A stretch of 64,000 bases of DNA, from assembly GCF_932294415.1 (NCBI RefSeq), contig NC_065537.1:5498349-5562348 (forward strand). The letters run 5' to 3'. Position numbers and translations under genes: made by a program. Positions 22,414-33,769 of the stretch are shown here, piece after piece. This DNA is from Quercus robur (Eukaryota; Streptophyta; Magnoliopsida; Fagales; Fagaceae). Below the pieces are notes generated by a model. That model ran no database searches. It had not been told where the DNA came from and saw only the letters and a list, made by a program, of their open reading frames with translations. Numbering within the stretch: the stretch's first letter is position 1; each line of letters begins with the position of its first letter.

Positions 22414-23976
22414 CCTAAAATTTTGTCAACGAGGCCAAACCTGCACATATTTTCAAATTTTTGTGAGAATAACACGAATTAGTTGCTTGCATACATTTTC
22501 AAAGGTCTATTTGCTTCTATAGAGTGAATGTGCACATGAACATGCTTTGTGAACTACTATAATTTGTGCAGTACTTTGATGAACTTAAGCTATTAGGAAA
22601 TTGTGAATTAACCATAATAAAGTTTAGGCCCACAAGGGGAAATTTAACATATTAAACGGGAGATAGATAAAAGTCAGCGATTGAACTTAGAATCTCCTGC
22701 TCTGATCTGATACCATGTTAAATCACCGATTGTCCTAAAAGTTTAAACTATTAGAAAATTGTGAATTTAATCACTTAACCATAATTGTAACAGAAATTTC
22801 ACATGGTCAAAACATTTAATGTGGTCATCATAAGTTTAAAAACTTATTTGATACATTAAGGAAAATCAAACTCAGTCAACTAATCTAGTCAGTGGCGGAG
22901 GAGACGAGCTAAATGTATTTTCTCTAGAGGATTCGAGCTAAATGTATTATTAAATTTCAGTATCATTAACTCTCAATATCTTTAAATTTTTAAATATAAA
23001 TGCGTATCACTTTAATTTTTTAGAAAAAAAAAATTTCTAAAGAGATGTATTTATGTATTTTTATAAGCTTATGCTTTAAATACCCCTAAAATGAATGTCT
23101 TTTATATGACAAAAAAGTCAACATCAAAAAAAAAAAATTAAAAAAATTTATATATTTTTTTTAAATGAAGGGGCATACCTTTTTTTTTTTTTTTTTTTTT
23201 GTCCAATGAAGGGGCATACCTAAAAGTTATCATCTACTTTAAATTTGAAACTTAACACACATTTTGGTAAAAAGATTTTTTTGATTTCTTAAAGCAAGAC
23301 CAATACTATTTACCAAACAAGTGGACGGTAGAAAACAAAGTAGTCAAACATTAAACATATTTACAGAATTACAGTCCTTTTTTTTTTCTTCAAATCTAAC
23401 ACACAGACCAAAAAAATAGAACCAACCTAAACACAAATCATTCCAAAAACTTAACAAAAAAATAAATAAATTATTAAAGAGTTTACCAGTTATGGTTCCG
23501 GTGGCATAATGGTGGTGGTAGGCCGAGCAGACGGCAGTGGGACCCTGAACTTTTTTTCATTCTGCACAACGGTTCTTGAAGTTTTACTGTTTTTAAATTT
23601 TATTTGAAGGAAAAGAACCAAAGAAAATCATTACTGGTGTTGATGATAAGAAGAAAAAAAAAAAAAAAAAAAAAAAGAGCTGGGATTTTTCAATGTAATT
23701 CAAATAATGAAATCGTTGGATAAGCAAAATAAAAGAAAAGAGAGAGAGAGAGAGAGATTTGGAATGAGTTGGTAGTGTTAAAAGTGATGATATGACATGA
23801 GATGTGGGTGGCTATGGAAATGTATGTAAATAGATTTTAAAAAAAAAAAAAAAAAAAAATTCTTGGAACAACTTATTTTAGTAGAGTAGAAACTTTTTCT
23901 TGAAGACATAAAAGAAAATGTTGAAAAATAAGTTGAGCGTTTGTTTGGTTCTAGTTTAAATTTAAAAAGTAAATTT
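22414..23976. other. Repeat-rich spacer upstream of P450 copy 1
   Basis: No gene was recognised. The region holds transposon-like debris, including GTGGCGGAGG near 22894 that recalls hAT termini, the orphan poly(T) insertion at 23164-23220, an A run with a (GA)n tract at 23650-23757 and a GGTGG-rich patch near 23500-23545 that I cannot assign. Confidence 0.45.
23164..23220 (-). mobile_element. Orphan poly(A) insertion (minus) with 16-bp target duplication
   Basis: The insert at 23180-23204 reads GGAC then a long A run on the minus strand. Perfect copies of aatgaaggggcatacc flank it (23164-23179 and 23205-23220). Its stub differs from the TTCTC type, so the source element may be another family. 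Confidence 0.8.
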
Positions 23977-24140
23977 TTTTTTTTTAAAAGAGAGTTTCAA
24001 CTTATGGCGTTTGTTTTTGATAATTGCTTTTTATCATCATACCAAGATACTAATCAGTTTTTGGTGTAGGTGGAGATTGAATCCCAGATCTCTTATACAA
24101 CCATCAGAGATTTTACCAATTGAGTTAATTAGAACTCACA
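23977..24140 (-). mobile_element. Au-type SINE, full length
   Basis: Read on the minus strand, the element opens with a tRNA-derived head (TTAACTCAATTGGTAAAATC, then B-box-like GGGATTCAATC), continues through CACCTACACCAAAAACTGAT and GATGATAAAAAGCAATTATC, and ends GTTGAAACTCTC plus poly(A). These phrases match the Au SINE family of flowering plants as I remember it. Direct repeats aaaaagtaaattt (23964-23976) and aaaaagtaagttt (24141-24153) differ at one base and mark the target duplication. Confidence 0.8.
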
Positions 24141-24345
24141 AAAAAGTAAGTTTATTTATATTACTTTTAGCAAAAAAGTTTTAGTTTAAATAAAAATAAG
24201 TCGATTTCAAATTGATTTGAATAGTAAATAATTTAATAAGACTCATAAATAATATTAAAAAATTCAATAAAATACATAAATAATAGTAAAAATAAACTAA
24301 AATTACAAATAAACCGAAACCCAAACAAAACGCTTAAAAACAAAA

Positions 24346-24525
24346 GAGAAATGTTAGGACCACATTATTTCACATAATTTTGATCATAACTTACCATATG
24401 ATGAGTTGTAAGTGATAACTGTATGGTCTCATATAGACTTATTACTACACATCTATTACTCCCAACTTCTCACGTGCAAAGTTATGGTCAAAATTGTATG
24501 AAATTGTGTGATTCAAGTATTGCTC
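24346..24525. mobile_element. Foldback MITE
   Basis: The left half (CATAATTTTGATCATAACTT) is inverted in the right half (AAGTTATGGTCAAAATTGTATG). No coding capacity and no certain target duplication are seen. It lies at the left edge of the dead methyltransferase copy A. Confidence 0.5.
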
Positions 24526-25789
24526 AAAACAAAGAGCCTTGGAACTGAACATGCAGTCTGCCTACATGTGAACCGATGCTGAAAATGTAAAAGAACAGAT
24601 ATAGATATTCTCCTTTCATTATCAAGAACAGTGAATGCCTCGTCAATATTCTCCTTCATTATCCGGTGATGTGATGTATTGATGTGGTGGACGAGAAACG
24701 TGTAGCATATCTGTGATGCGAAATGAAGATAGGGTGGGGCTCGTTGGCTCACGAGTCACGTGTAGCATAATTATTTTGGAGAAAAAGTGTAGCATATGTC
24801 ATGTGGTGAAATGCATTTATTTATTTTTTTTAAATATAATTTTTTTAACTTTGCAGTGGATGCCAACTTTACATTTATTTTTCTTTTTATTTATTTATTT
24901 ATTAAATGATATCCACTAACTTAAGGATGTGTGATCCACTTTCCTCCGCTTCCATAATTTATTTATTTTTTAATATATATTTTAAGAGTGATATATATAA
25001 TAATTATTAATTGATATATTTTTCATTATATAAAATTTTTTTTAGTAATATATAAAAATATAAATAAAAATATATTTAATAATTAATTAATAAACTCATT
25101 CTACTGCACTTGTGTCCTAATTTTTTAAAAATTACCATGTCATCGTATTGCATCTACGCCTGTATCGTGTAGATGCTTCCTAGCCTAAGGCCCATCAAAT
25201 ATTTATTTGTAATAGATGAAAGAGTTACTATAGTTACTTTGGAGTCCCTCATGTCCTCTCCTATTTTTCACTTAAAAAACTAATCAATTTTTGGAAAAAT
25301 ATTTTAAACCCTATGATTTTAAAGGTGTAACAAGTTAATAATATCATTTCAAAAGTAACAAATTAAACTTAAAATCTTTTAACGAATTAAACCTAATAGT
25401 CTTAAAAGTAACAAATTAAATTGCAATATCTCAATTGTTTGTCAATATCTAAATTTATGATCATCTTTATGCTTATGATGGACCCACCACTTTCATGCAT
25501 TTGTGTTAAAATAAAATAAAATAAAATAAAATAAAAAGCCATTTGCAATTTGAAGGCATCATAAACAATTTGGTCAAAGTTGCTGTGAATTTCTTAATCA
25601 GCTGTAGGAGCATATCAAAAGTCATATTAACAAATTGGTCTTCATACCTAGTACCATAGCATCATGGACAACTCAAAGTTTAATACAAACATAGTTGAAA
25701 GTAATATGACTATTGGAGACTATGCTATATCGCATGCCACTTGACATTTTCTGTAACACAACAAGAAAAACATTCATTATCTAAGAAGA

Positions 25790-25818
25790 CAATCCTTCCA
25801 ATGTGTAGCCTATTAGTA

Positions 25819-25850
<32 letters not shown>

Positions 25851-26242
25851 TGGTGGGACTATTAAGGTTAGATTGTATATATATATATATATATATTGTA
25901 TAAATTTTTTAGAGTGATTGTATATCTTCTTTAACTATACATCTCCATTAATTTACACAGAAGGGTTGAATTAAGACTTAAAAATGAGTAGGAATGTCGG
26001 TTTGGTCAAATGGGATCACTAAATCTAGAATGCAAACTGTTGTTTGCAAAAAAGTTGAAGAGTGTGTAGTCTGAAGGAAAACTTGTACAGAGGAAGAGAG
26101 TTTCTAAGTAAGTCAGTGTCTTGTCTTTCAAGTTTCATCTAATTGTGGAGGCGGAGAAAGAGAGTTTGTAAGTGGTTAGGCCGTTGGGGTCTTGGATTTC
26201 ATCTACCGATGGGAAACCTTACATATAACTTAGTTTTAAAAC

Positions 26243-26289
<47 letters not shown>

Positions 26290-26339
26290 TAACAAACAGC
26301 ATATGTAACAAAACAAAGGGAAAATCCAATTAAAGGACC
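25790..26339. other. Microsatellite-rich spacer inside pseudogene copy A
   Basis: Simple repeats dominate: (GA)n at about 25824-25850, (TA)n at about 25878-25896 and (TA)n at about 26248-26285. The minus-strand frame through 26199-26531 gets its Tyr/Ile repeat from the TA tract and is not a gene. Confidence 0.65.
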
Positions 26340-26785
26340 AAATAGGCCCACCAACACATATCTATGCAGCCCTGGCAACTCCATATCAAGGCAGATGGAG
26401 TAAGACACAAACGGAGTACAAGAAGTGGAATGCCTTTGAAGCCATTGGAAGCTTGTGACACAACTAAACCCCAGTCCATATTTATAGCCAAGCAGATAGC
26501 CATACAAAGTGCAGTCATAAAAGCTATACACAGCTAGAGTTCACAAGCATTGTCATCCTCACTAACACTAAAGGAATAGAACAGAGGTGGAAGCAAAATA
26601 TCTAACAATTTAAGCCAGCAAGAAATGGAGCTTGTAGTCCAAGTTTGTTCCTGGCCTCATTTGGCTGGGAATTACCACAAGCAAGACGCGAATCAAACTC
26701 CTCCAACCTCCACACAGTATTTTTGGTCGGACCAAATAGCTGTAATAGCTAAAGACTTCCTTGGAATTGTACCATCCGGACCTGG
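26340..26785 (+). mobile_element. LINE RNase H-region remnant
   Basis: Plus-strand frames give IFIAKQIAIQSAVIKAIH and TSIVILTNTKGIEQRWK with stops and frameshifts, recalling the RNase H domain of plant L1 elements. The same debris occurs at 33770-34215, next to copy B, so it was present before the tandem duplication. Confidence 0.5.
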
Positions 26786-27056
26786 AATAAAAAAAGAAAA
26801 AAGAATCAGATTATAACTGAAGATCCATATATGCTAAAACTGAAAATGGATTAATTTTTCTGCTTTCCTTAGAAGACAAAGTGAAAAAAAAAAATGGAAC
26901 AGTGAGATAAGGGAAACTCGTTTAGATTGAGCTTCTCTTAGAGCAAAGACGTATTCTCTAGCATAAACACAAACCCTGGTTGATTCACCAGCTACAATTT
27001 TAACCATTGCTAAAGTATCATAAACATTGCCACAAGTGGCGTCAATAGCCGCAGGG

Positions 27057-27562
27057 GAGGAGCTACTTGTATGAGTGGGTGGGGGGGGGGGGGGGGGGGT
27101 GGCCAAAAATTTTAAAAATACTTTTATACTATATATAAATATTTAACATTTTAATTATTAGCCTACAAAAATGGAACTCGGCCCTCCCCAAATATTTGAG
27201 CTAGTCCAATGATGTTTTTAAAAAAGTTTTCCAATTGATCTAGTAGTTTTAGAGAATATATATATATATTTTTTTTCCTCACATTTATTTTTTATTGTAA
27301 AATGTGTTTTTGTGTCTATTAAAGTCTTGGATCTTTCATATCTTTGAATACTTCATTAGTTCAATTGAAATTTTTTTACTCACTTTGGTAGACAATTTGG
27401 TAACTTATATTAAAAATGAAAATTCTAAGAATTCACCATGAAAGATACTAAATTATATGTGTGTATAGATGTATGTGTTTATGCATGTTTATGAAAGTTT
27501 GTATAAACTAATAAATTAGTATCATAAGTTGGCCCTCCCAAACAAAAATTTCTGGCTACGCA
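27057..27562. mobile_element. Insertion inside exon 3 of pseudogene copy A (hAT-like?)
   Basis: The intact exon reads through [11 protein letters not shown] without a break, but here it stops and resumes about 500 bases later at GCATCCCCTTTT. The flanks tagccgca and tagctgca, either side, are a possible 8-bp target duplication with one mismatch. The insert has a long G run (about 27080-27100) and ends near AATTTCTGGCTACG. Terminal repeats are weak, so the class is uncertain. Confidence 0.45.
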
Positions 27563-27907
27563 TAGCTGCATCCCCTTTTGGATAAAAATTGGCAATAGCA
27601 AATATTTGATGCCTGGTTACAATTGTCAGAAATAATATGAAAAGCTATGAATGTAATTGTCTCAATCTAGAGATGGCACAGGACAAAATGGACAATATCT
27701 AATACTTCTATTGGTACAGAAAATATTGCTTGAAGTTAGAATATCAATTGGGTTTTTAATTGCTCCAACCCAATTTGAAAATGGCTCATCAAGAACCTCT
27801 AGAAGCGCATTACTATAAAGCATCATACAAGGTCCATAAAACAAGCTCATTTCGTTGACCCACCAAGTACATGTAGCAAACAGCTCATAAACTTAAGTAT
27901 CAAAAAG

Positions 27908-30229
27908 TGTTAGGACATATGTAAATTATGTTAGGAAGATATGTCAAAGATAGAATTGGCTAATCCTTTGACAAAACGCACTTTACTTGTAATTGGGTAG
28001 ATCTAGGATGTGTTTAATACTTCAAAGAACAAGAGTTCAAGTCTAGTATTGAAGTCATGCAAATCTATCCAAGAAACAAGGGGCTGTTCATTAAAGCTAA
28101 ATAGATTCCTGACAGATAGCTATCTATCAAGGTCTCGACAGTTGCTCGACAGATAGTATCTATCGATAGGGACGGAGCCAGAACTTGGAATCAGGGGGAC
28201 GGTTTTATTGTTAGCTGCATGTGGTGGTTTCGGCTTTCGGCTCTACTGCTTTGCCAACAAAGGTTTTCTTTTATTATTATTATATTTATGTGCGTGTAGA
28301 GCATGTCTTTTGTTGGTAAGGACAAAATTGTTTTTGTGCGCACCCAAGATGAGACTAACGGGCTAACTTTACTTTGGGCTCACAATCTATTTATGATGTG
28401 GGCTTTGGATTTTCTACCCTGGGTGATTCTTGCTTAGAGGTCCAGCAGCAACTCTCCAACCTTTGTATTCTTTTCCCTACTCTCTTGTGACTCTATATTG
28501 CTCTCAGTTCTAAGCTCCACTCAAAACCTTTCAACAACCCCCACTCTTCCTTTAGCTTCTCATATATATAGCCAAGCGTTAGTGGAGGGATTATGATTGC
28601 TTTTAGAGTTAGTGTAATAGGAGGTCCAATATCGTTGATCGTAAGTGGGTGTTTAGGTGGGAGTGGCTTTGCAAATGGTTCCCACTTCAAGAGCTATGCT
28701 CGGCACTGCTGAGCAACTAAGGGACAATACAACCGAGCAATCACTTTCTTGTTAGGGAAGCAGATCACTGAATGGGATCCTGAAGGTGTAGCGTGGTGCG
28801 AATTGATGAAGATCCTTTTGTTCAATGGGCTTAAAGGTGACTTGAGGCCTGGGCCTAAGGGCAATATGGGCCATGTTGTCAGGTTGAAGCTCGAAGCCCA
28901 AATGTGTCCGAATATCACAGGGCCGTACAATTTTGTTTAAAGTTTTTTAAAAGGCTAAGTTGCTTGTTTTTGGTAAAATTGGTTGATTAGTCTCAAATTT
29001 TTTTTAGCTTTGCTATCGCCTATTTGTAATTTTTGTTGTTAGCCTAATATTTTGGGCTAATATATATTTTTTTTTTAAAATTTAGATCTATAAATTTGTT
29101 ATGGACTTTAAAAGGAGGAAAATACTAGATCTACAATTTTTTTTTTATTTTTTACAAATTGTTGTTGTGATTAGTGGTTATTAGTAAGTAAAAAAGTGAT
29201 GTATGTGATGGACCCAGATGCAAACCAGTAAGAATTTGTTATCTCAATAGTCTGTAAACATGTTGTAAAAACATTTGTAGCTATAACATTTCTCTTATAA
29301 TGATCAATAAAGGGGACAAAATGTAATTTAATTGAATGAAATTGCTAAAATTAGTACCTAAATATATAGTTATATAATTATATTATTTTTTTTAAAAAAA
29401 ATTAGGGGGGGGGGCATTCCCCCCTAGTCCATGAATGGCTCCGTCCATGTTTATCGAGGTCTAATGAATCTCGACAGTTGCTCGACAAATACTATTTATC
29501 GAGGTCTCAATAGCTGCTTGACAAATACTATCTATTGAGAATTACAAAATTATAATTTTCAAATCTGATTTTCGGCCCATGCTGACTTGTATGTGTAGGG
29601 TTTCTTTTCTCACAACCCTAGAAATATATAAGGCTTATTTTAAATGCCGTCACATAAGAGAATACAAGGAGAACACATGTAAAAGGTGACCGAAGCCTTA
29701 TTCTCTCTGAAAGAAGCTACTGCGTCTTTGCGCTTTAGGGTATTGTAACCAAGTGTTTCTTGATCTTCATTGTTGATGAAGTGAAGAACTTTATAGCCAA
29801 CAATCTTCTTCAAGCTGGTGTGTTAGTCATGTATTGAGAGTCGTGCATCTTTGGTTAGTCACGTACTGGGATCCGTGCAAAAAGGGTGACGTTATATATT
29901 GAAGAGTTCAAAGGTTCTGAAGCGATAGAAGGTTTCTACTGTAAGTTCATCTACGGGGATTGTAGAGTCTAGGGACAAATGTTTTGTACTAAATTTGAAA
30001 CTTCTCTTTACTATAGTGAATTTCTTTTTGGGAAGATTTTCCTCTAGGTTTTTTACTGTGAAACTAGTTTGTTTTATTGATTTTCTCGGGTCATCATATC
30101 TTGTCTTATTTATTTTTTCCGCTGCATTATTTTGACATGATATTGATGTTTTTTTGTTTTAACGAGTTTTATTCATACTTAGGTTTAAAACTTGTTAATT
30201 CTATCAAGCAGGGTCTAAATTTCCCAACA
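27908..30229. mobile_element. Solo Copia-type LTR with 5-bp target duplication
   Basis: The sequence opens TGTTAGGACATATG and closes AAATTTCCCAACA, the TG...CA ends of an LTR, and the pentamer aaaag flanks both sides (27903-27907 and 30230-30234). The nested hAT element accounts for 1.28 kb, leaving an LTR of about 1.04 kb. Inside are repeated phrases such as CTCGACAGTTGCTCGACA. No internal retroviral-type domain is present, so recombination between two LTRs is the likely origin. It interrupts the old intron 2 of pseudogene copy A. Confidence 0.88.
28167..29449. mobile_element. Non-autonomous hAT element nested in the solo LTR
   Basis: The termini TAGGGACGGAGCCA (28167) and TGGCTCCGTCCATG (ending 29449) are inverted repeats of the hAT type. 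The 8-bp direct repeats tctatcga (28159-28166) and tttatcga (29450-29457) differ at one base. The 1283-base interior has no transposase; short frames at 28493-28940 show no family I recognise. A MITE-like piece is nested near 29119-29300. Confidence 0.85.
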
Positions 30230-30991
30230 AAAAGGGTGTGTGTGTGTTTATGGTTAATCACAAAAGAGATTTGCAATCATCCGCACCAGTGTATAAAATG
30301 GCATTTTATAATTCACCACCAAATTTAGAATGCAATACTATTTCCTAGGAAGGAGCAATTAATAATAAACGGCAGCATGATCTGGTGCAATTCATTCTCA
30401 TTTTAAGGATGAGCAGATCACTTGCAAGATAAGAAGTAAGCATGGAATATGTATGGCAAACACCTCATCATTGAGTATGCCATTGAAGTGTCAATAAAAG
30501 ATATCCTGGGACCTTAAAAGTGGCTCTGTCAATTGTTAGATTGATAAAGAAGATAAGAAAATTGTAGAGAGTGATCCAACATGCATAATGTTCCAAGTTA
30601 TGCTTATATCAAACAAAGATTCAAAAAAAACTTATCCACACATGCACATGTAAGCACACACAACCCCAAAAACTAAAACTCACATCAGGTGCTTCAATTT
30701 CATACAGAAAAGAGATTCTTATGCAAAATTGCAATCTATTTTTGTAAGAACTTATTCTTTGCTGTATTTGGAGTGCACTTATATATTTCACTTTGTTTAA
30801 TTCTGTAGTTCCCACTATAATGCTAATAATATATTTATCAATTTAGCAGTTTTGCACTCAGCCAAAAGAGGTGGTGAAGCGAATTTTTCTGTTTCCTTCT
30901 AATCTTAATTCGAATTAGCAAGGTTTAAAATCTTTGTAAAGAATCAAATATGCAACTATATAAAATCAATATTTCAAGGATTCTAGTCTTT

Positions 30992-31045
30992 AAGTACTTA
31001 TAAGTGCCTTCTCAAAAAAAAAAAAAAAAAAAGTACTTATAAGTG
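30992..31045 (+). mobile_element. Orphan poly(A) insertion at exon 2 of pseudogene copy A
   Basis: The insert CCTTCTC plus A(n) (31007-31030) lies between perfect copies of aagtacttataagtg (30992-31006 and 31031-31045). The site is the old exon 2 splice donor, and the equivalent site in copy B is empty, so this event is younger than the tandem duplication. Confidence 0.88.
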
Positions 31046-31177
31046 AGCAACTTCTGTTGTCTTCTTCTTCCCAAACACATAGCTCACCAGAACATCCTCC
31101 ATTCCTACATCACAACATTCACATTACAAATATTCATAACTATAGGGGCCACTACAATTTGACTCCCTATGACTGCT

Positions 31178-31450
31178 TTAAAAATGGGTTTGCAAGGTGA
31201 GAGTTAAATGCCATAAAAGACTTAAGAGTGTCTTTCTCATCACTAATTGGTTTTGAGGCAGAGTGACACGGTTTATGGTCCAATAAACGATATTAGAGCC
31301 AACGTCATAAATTTGAGTTGTGGGACCATCATCATGGGGATTGTTGAGAGAAACCACAATTCCGCTCCCAATGACTACTCTAAAAACAGACCCATGAGAC
31401 GCAGTGTCAAATACCAAATTAAGATTAAAGAAATTAACCTTCAAGTTTAA
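31178..31450. other. Unassigned segment in copy A intron 1
   Basis: Copy B lacks an equivalent of this stretch, which holds CGGTTTATGGTCCAATAAACG and GGGATTGTTGAGAGAAACC. It looks like an independent insertion, perhaps an LTR-related repeat. Short frames on both strands have no recognisable product. Confidence 0.35.
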
Positions 31451-31731
31451 AACAATTAAGCTTCATTTTACGAAGAGTTATCAAATTTACAAAAAAAAAC
31501 CTAGATTTTTCTAAGTTTAGTTTTCATGAAGTAAAAATTGAATTTTTAGCATAAAACCCAAATGGCCAACCACTGCACTATTGATACTCTGTTTTGTAAG
31601 GTAGGACAAAGAAAATGAATATAGAGTAATTTTTATCATATGGGACACTTCAAAAATTAACGATTCCACTTAATTAGACTCCAAAAACTTCATAGCCTAT
31701 TTGAAATTCTTCTTCACTACCATTAAATTAT

Positions 31732-31749
31732 CTTATACATAACGATTCT

Positions 31750-31795
<46 letters not shown>

Positions 31796-31805
31796 TAAAC
31801 ATAAA
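31732..31805 (+). mobile_element. Orphan poly(A) insertion in copy A, shared with copy B
   Basis: GATTCTC followed by a very long A run (31744-31793) is flanked by cttatacataac and the similar cttaaacataaa. Copy B carries the same insertion at about 36184-36227 with flanks cttatacataac and cttatactgtta. It was therefore present before the duplication. Confidence 0.7.
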
Positions 31806-31936
31806 CATGCACACAAATACATAGGAAGTGAAAGAGGGAAAAGGGGTACTAGAAAGAGGAGAATCTTGTGGGATATGATTTTCAAAAGTAGTGAACTCCA
31901 TTTGGCGGCTTCACGAAATTACAAACAATTGTGAAC

Positions 31937-31967
<31 letters not shown>

Positions 31968-33309
31968 AAGCGACAACCTGTTAGAGAGAAAATATGGGGG
32001 GGGGGGGGGGGAAAGGAAGCATTGTAAATCCATAACACTTGAAATAAATAACACCACAATCTCCAATATCCCACATCGATAAAATACAAATAAATTATTT
32101 TATTTATAAAGTGTTGCAATAACCTACTTAGTGCCGAGCTTAGTAACGTAAGCTTATAACCAAGTTGGGGCATTAAAGTGGTTGGATATATGTTAGGATT
32201 GCTTAGGTGGGATGTGGTGTTAATATGTTGATTTGTCCATTATGTGGAGTCAATATTCAGCATGCCCCTTGCCCTTGGGTTAAAGGGTACCCCCACCCAC
32301 AATGGATGGGTAGCCCACACATCTCAAATTGAATGGTTAAGGATTGGGGTATCCCACAAATCAACACACAACAACCCCTCCCAGCATGCTATCTAGTTCT
32401 TCTCCATACAAACAACCACTTTTTACTCCTTTATTTTTTTTAATTAAAAAAAAAATTGTCAATCTTGGTAATATTTATTTTTCAATTACCTTTATCAATC
32501 TTATACCTTTCCTTAAAGAACTCATAGGGCATCTAAAACACTAAACTAATTAAGTTTTATTTCTGTATTGATAAAAAAATCATAATACTTGTTACCATAC
32601 AGGCACTCTTATATTGTTTGGCACAGACTACATGTGTACTTGGAAGTTCATCTAAGCCAAGTATCCAACGATTGGCAATTATCTTTTCTCAGGTAATACA
32701 GATTCCAGAGGTTTTTGTTTATTTATGGGAACACAAAATCTTGTTGACAATGAAAGTAACATGGAATATTATTGCGGGACAGTAAATTCAGGCTGTGTAT
32801 CATAACAAAATCCTTTTTTAGCTAAACAATAGCACAAGTTGAATGTTCCAGTTGGATCTTTTACTGGGTTTAGTCCAATGGCCTCTTTTACTATAGCTTC
32901 CTACATGCTGTAAGAAGTATATTCTGACGTAAGTGTGGTACTCGAGTCAATTTCAACAAATCCCCCTTTTTTTTTTTTCCAAATTTTGGTGAGCAACATT
33001 ATTGATCTAGTACTGTGTAATCTTTAATGTATTTAAATAATATTAATTATGATCAATACAATTTAAAGGATAATTACAAATGACTTAATTATGAATGAAA
33101 TACTTGTCTTGAAGTATATAAATTTCCTTGATGAATTAATTTTTTTATACGCAAAAATAATATATATAATAAATCATATTGAAGATATGTTTTAGACATG
33201 GAATTCATATATGTGTGTACTATTTTGTGAACTAAAAAATTTATTGATATAATTATATTGGATCTCTGAAAAAAATTTATTCCTTTGCCACTGAGTGATA
33301 CAATGAAGG

Positions 33310-33724
33310 CATTGCAGCCCAAATCGTCTCCAAGGAGACATGGAACCAAATTTGGAAGGTTAAATTTCCCTAGAAAATCTAAACCTTTATGTGGAACATT
33401 TTCCATGATGCCTTCCCAATTAGGACAATCCTCTGTCAAAGAGGACTACAGATCCCAAGCCTTAGTCCTTTTTGCCACGAGGGGGAGGAAATTATATCAC
33501 ATTTCTTTCTGTACTGCAACTTTGCTAAGGCAGTATGGCTAAGATCAGAATTATCCATAAATGCTTCTGAGTTTCAGCAACAACCTCTAAAACAATGGCT
33601 GCAAAATTGCATTCTGTCCAAGCAGATAATGATTGAGGACAAGATGCACTTCATGCAACTGGTCTTTACAACTCTGTGGACCCTCTGGCTCCACCAATTC
33701 CAACTAATCCATGAAGGGAAATAG
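33310..33724 (+). mobile_element. LINE ORF2 fragment, zinc-binding (zf-RVT) region
   Basis: Two overlapping frames together give ETWNQIWKVKFP, then KPLCGTFSMMP or MWNIFHDAFPIRTILCQRG, and FCHEGEEIISHFFLYCNFAKAVW. This is the Cys/His reverse-transcriptase zinc-binding domain found near the C terminus of plant L1 ORF2. A frameshift lies near 33385. The adjoining 33770-34215 holds RNase H-like debris of the same element. Confidence 0.75.
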
Positions 33725-33769
33725 CCAAGCCCAATTGAAGCCTAATTAACCTCAAAAAATTTGATATGC

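Larger units (their letters stand above)
24530..31979 (-). pseudogene. Methyltransferase (YtqB/MnmM-like) pseudogene copy A
   Basis: Remnants follow the order of the intact gene at 10274-16217. An intron 3 piece lies at 24530-24670 (like 13590-13700), exon 3 at 26917-27056, intron 2 pieces at 27570-27900 and 30235-30960, exon 2 at 31041-31104 and exon 1 at 31850-31979. Exon 2 still reads [20 protein letters not shown], but its donor has changed from GT to AT. Exon 3 has lost its donor GT and a block before AMDIQ, and is cut off after IDATCGN by an insertion. Exon 1 has its ATG changed to AGG, a deletion of roughly 85 bases in the transit peptide and an A(n) expansion. Exons 4-6 were not found. 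A solo LTR with a nested hAT element, LINE debris and two orphan poly(A) insertions interrupt it. Confidence 0.88.

Noticed and set aside
26199-26531. 110-aa minus-strand frame with Tyr-Ile repeats
   Set aside because: It is built from a (TA)n microsatellite and the antisense of LINE debris.
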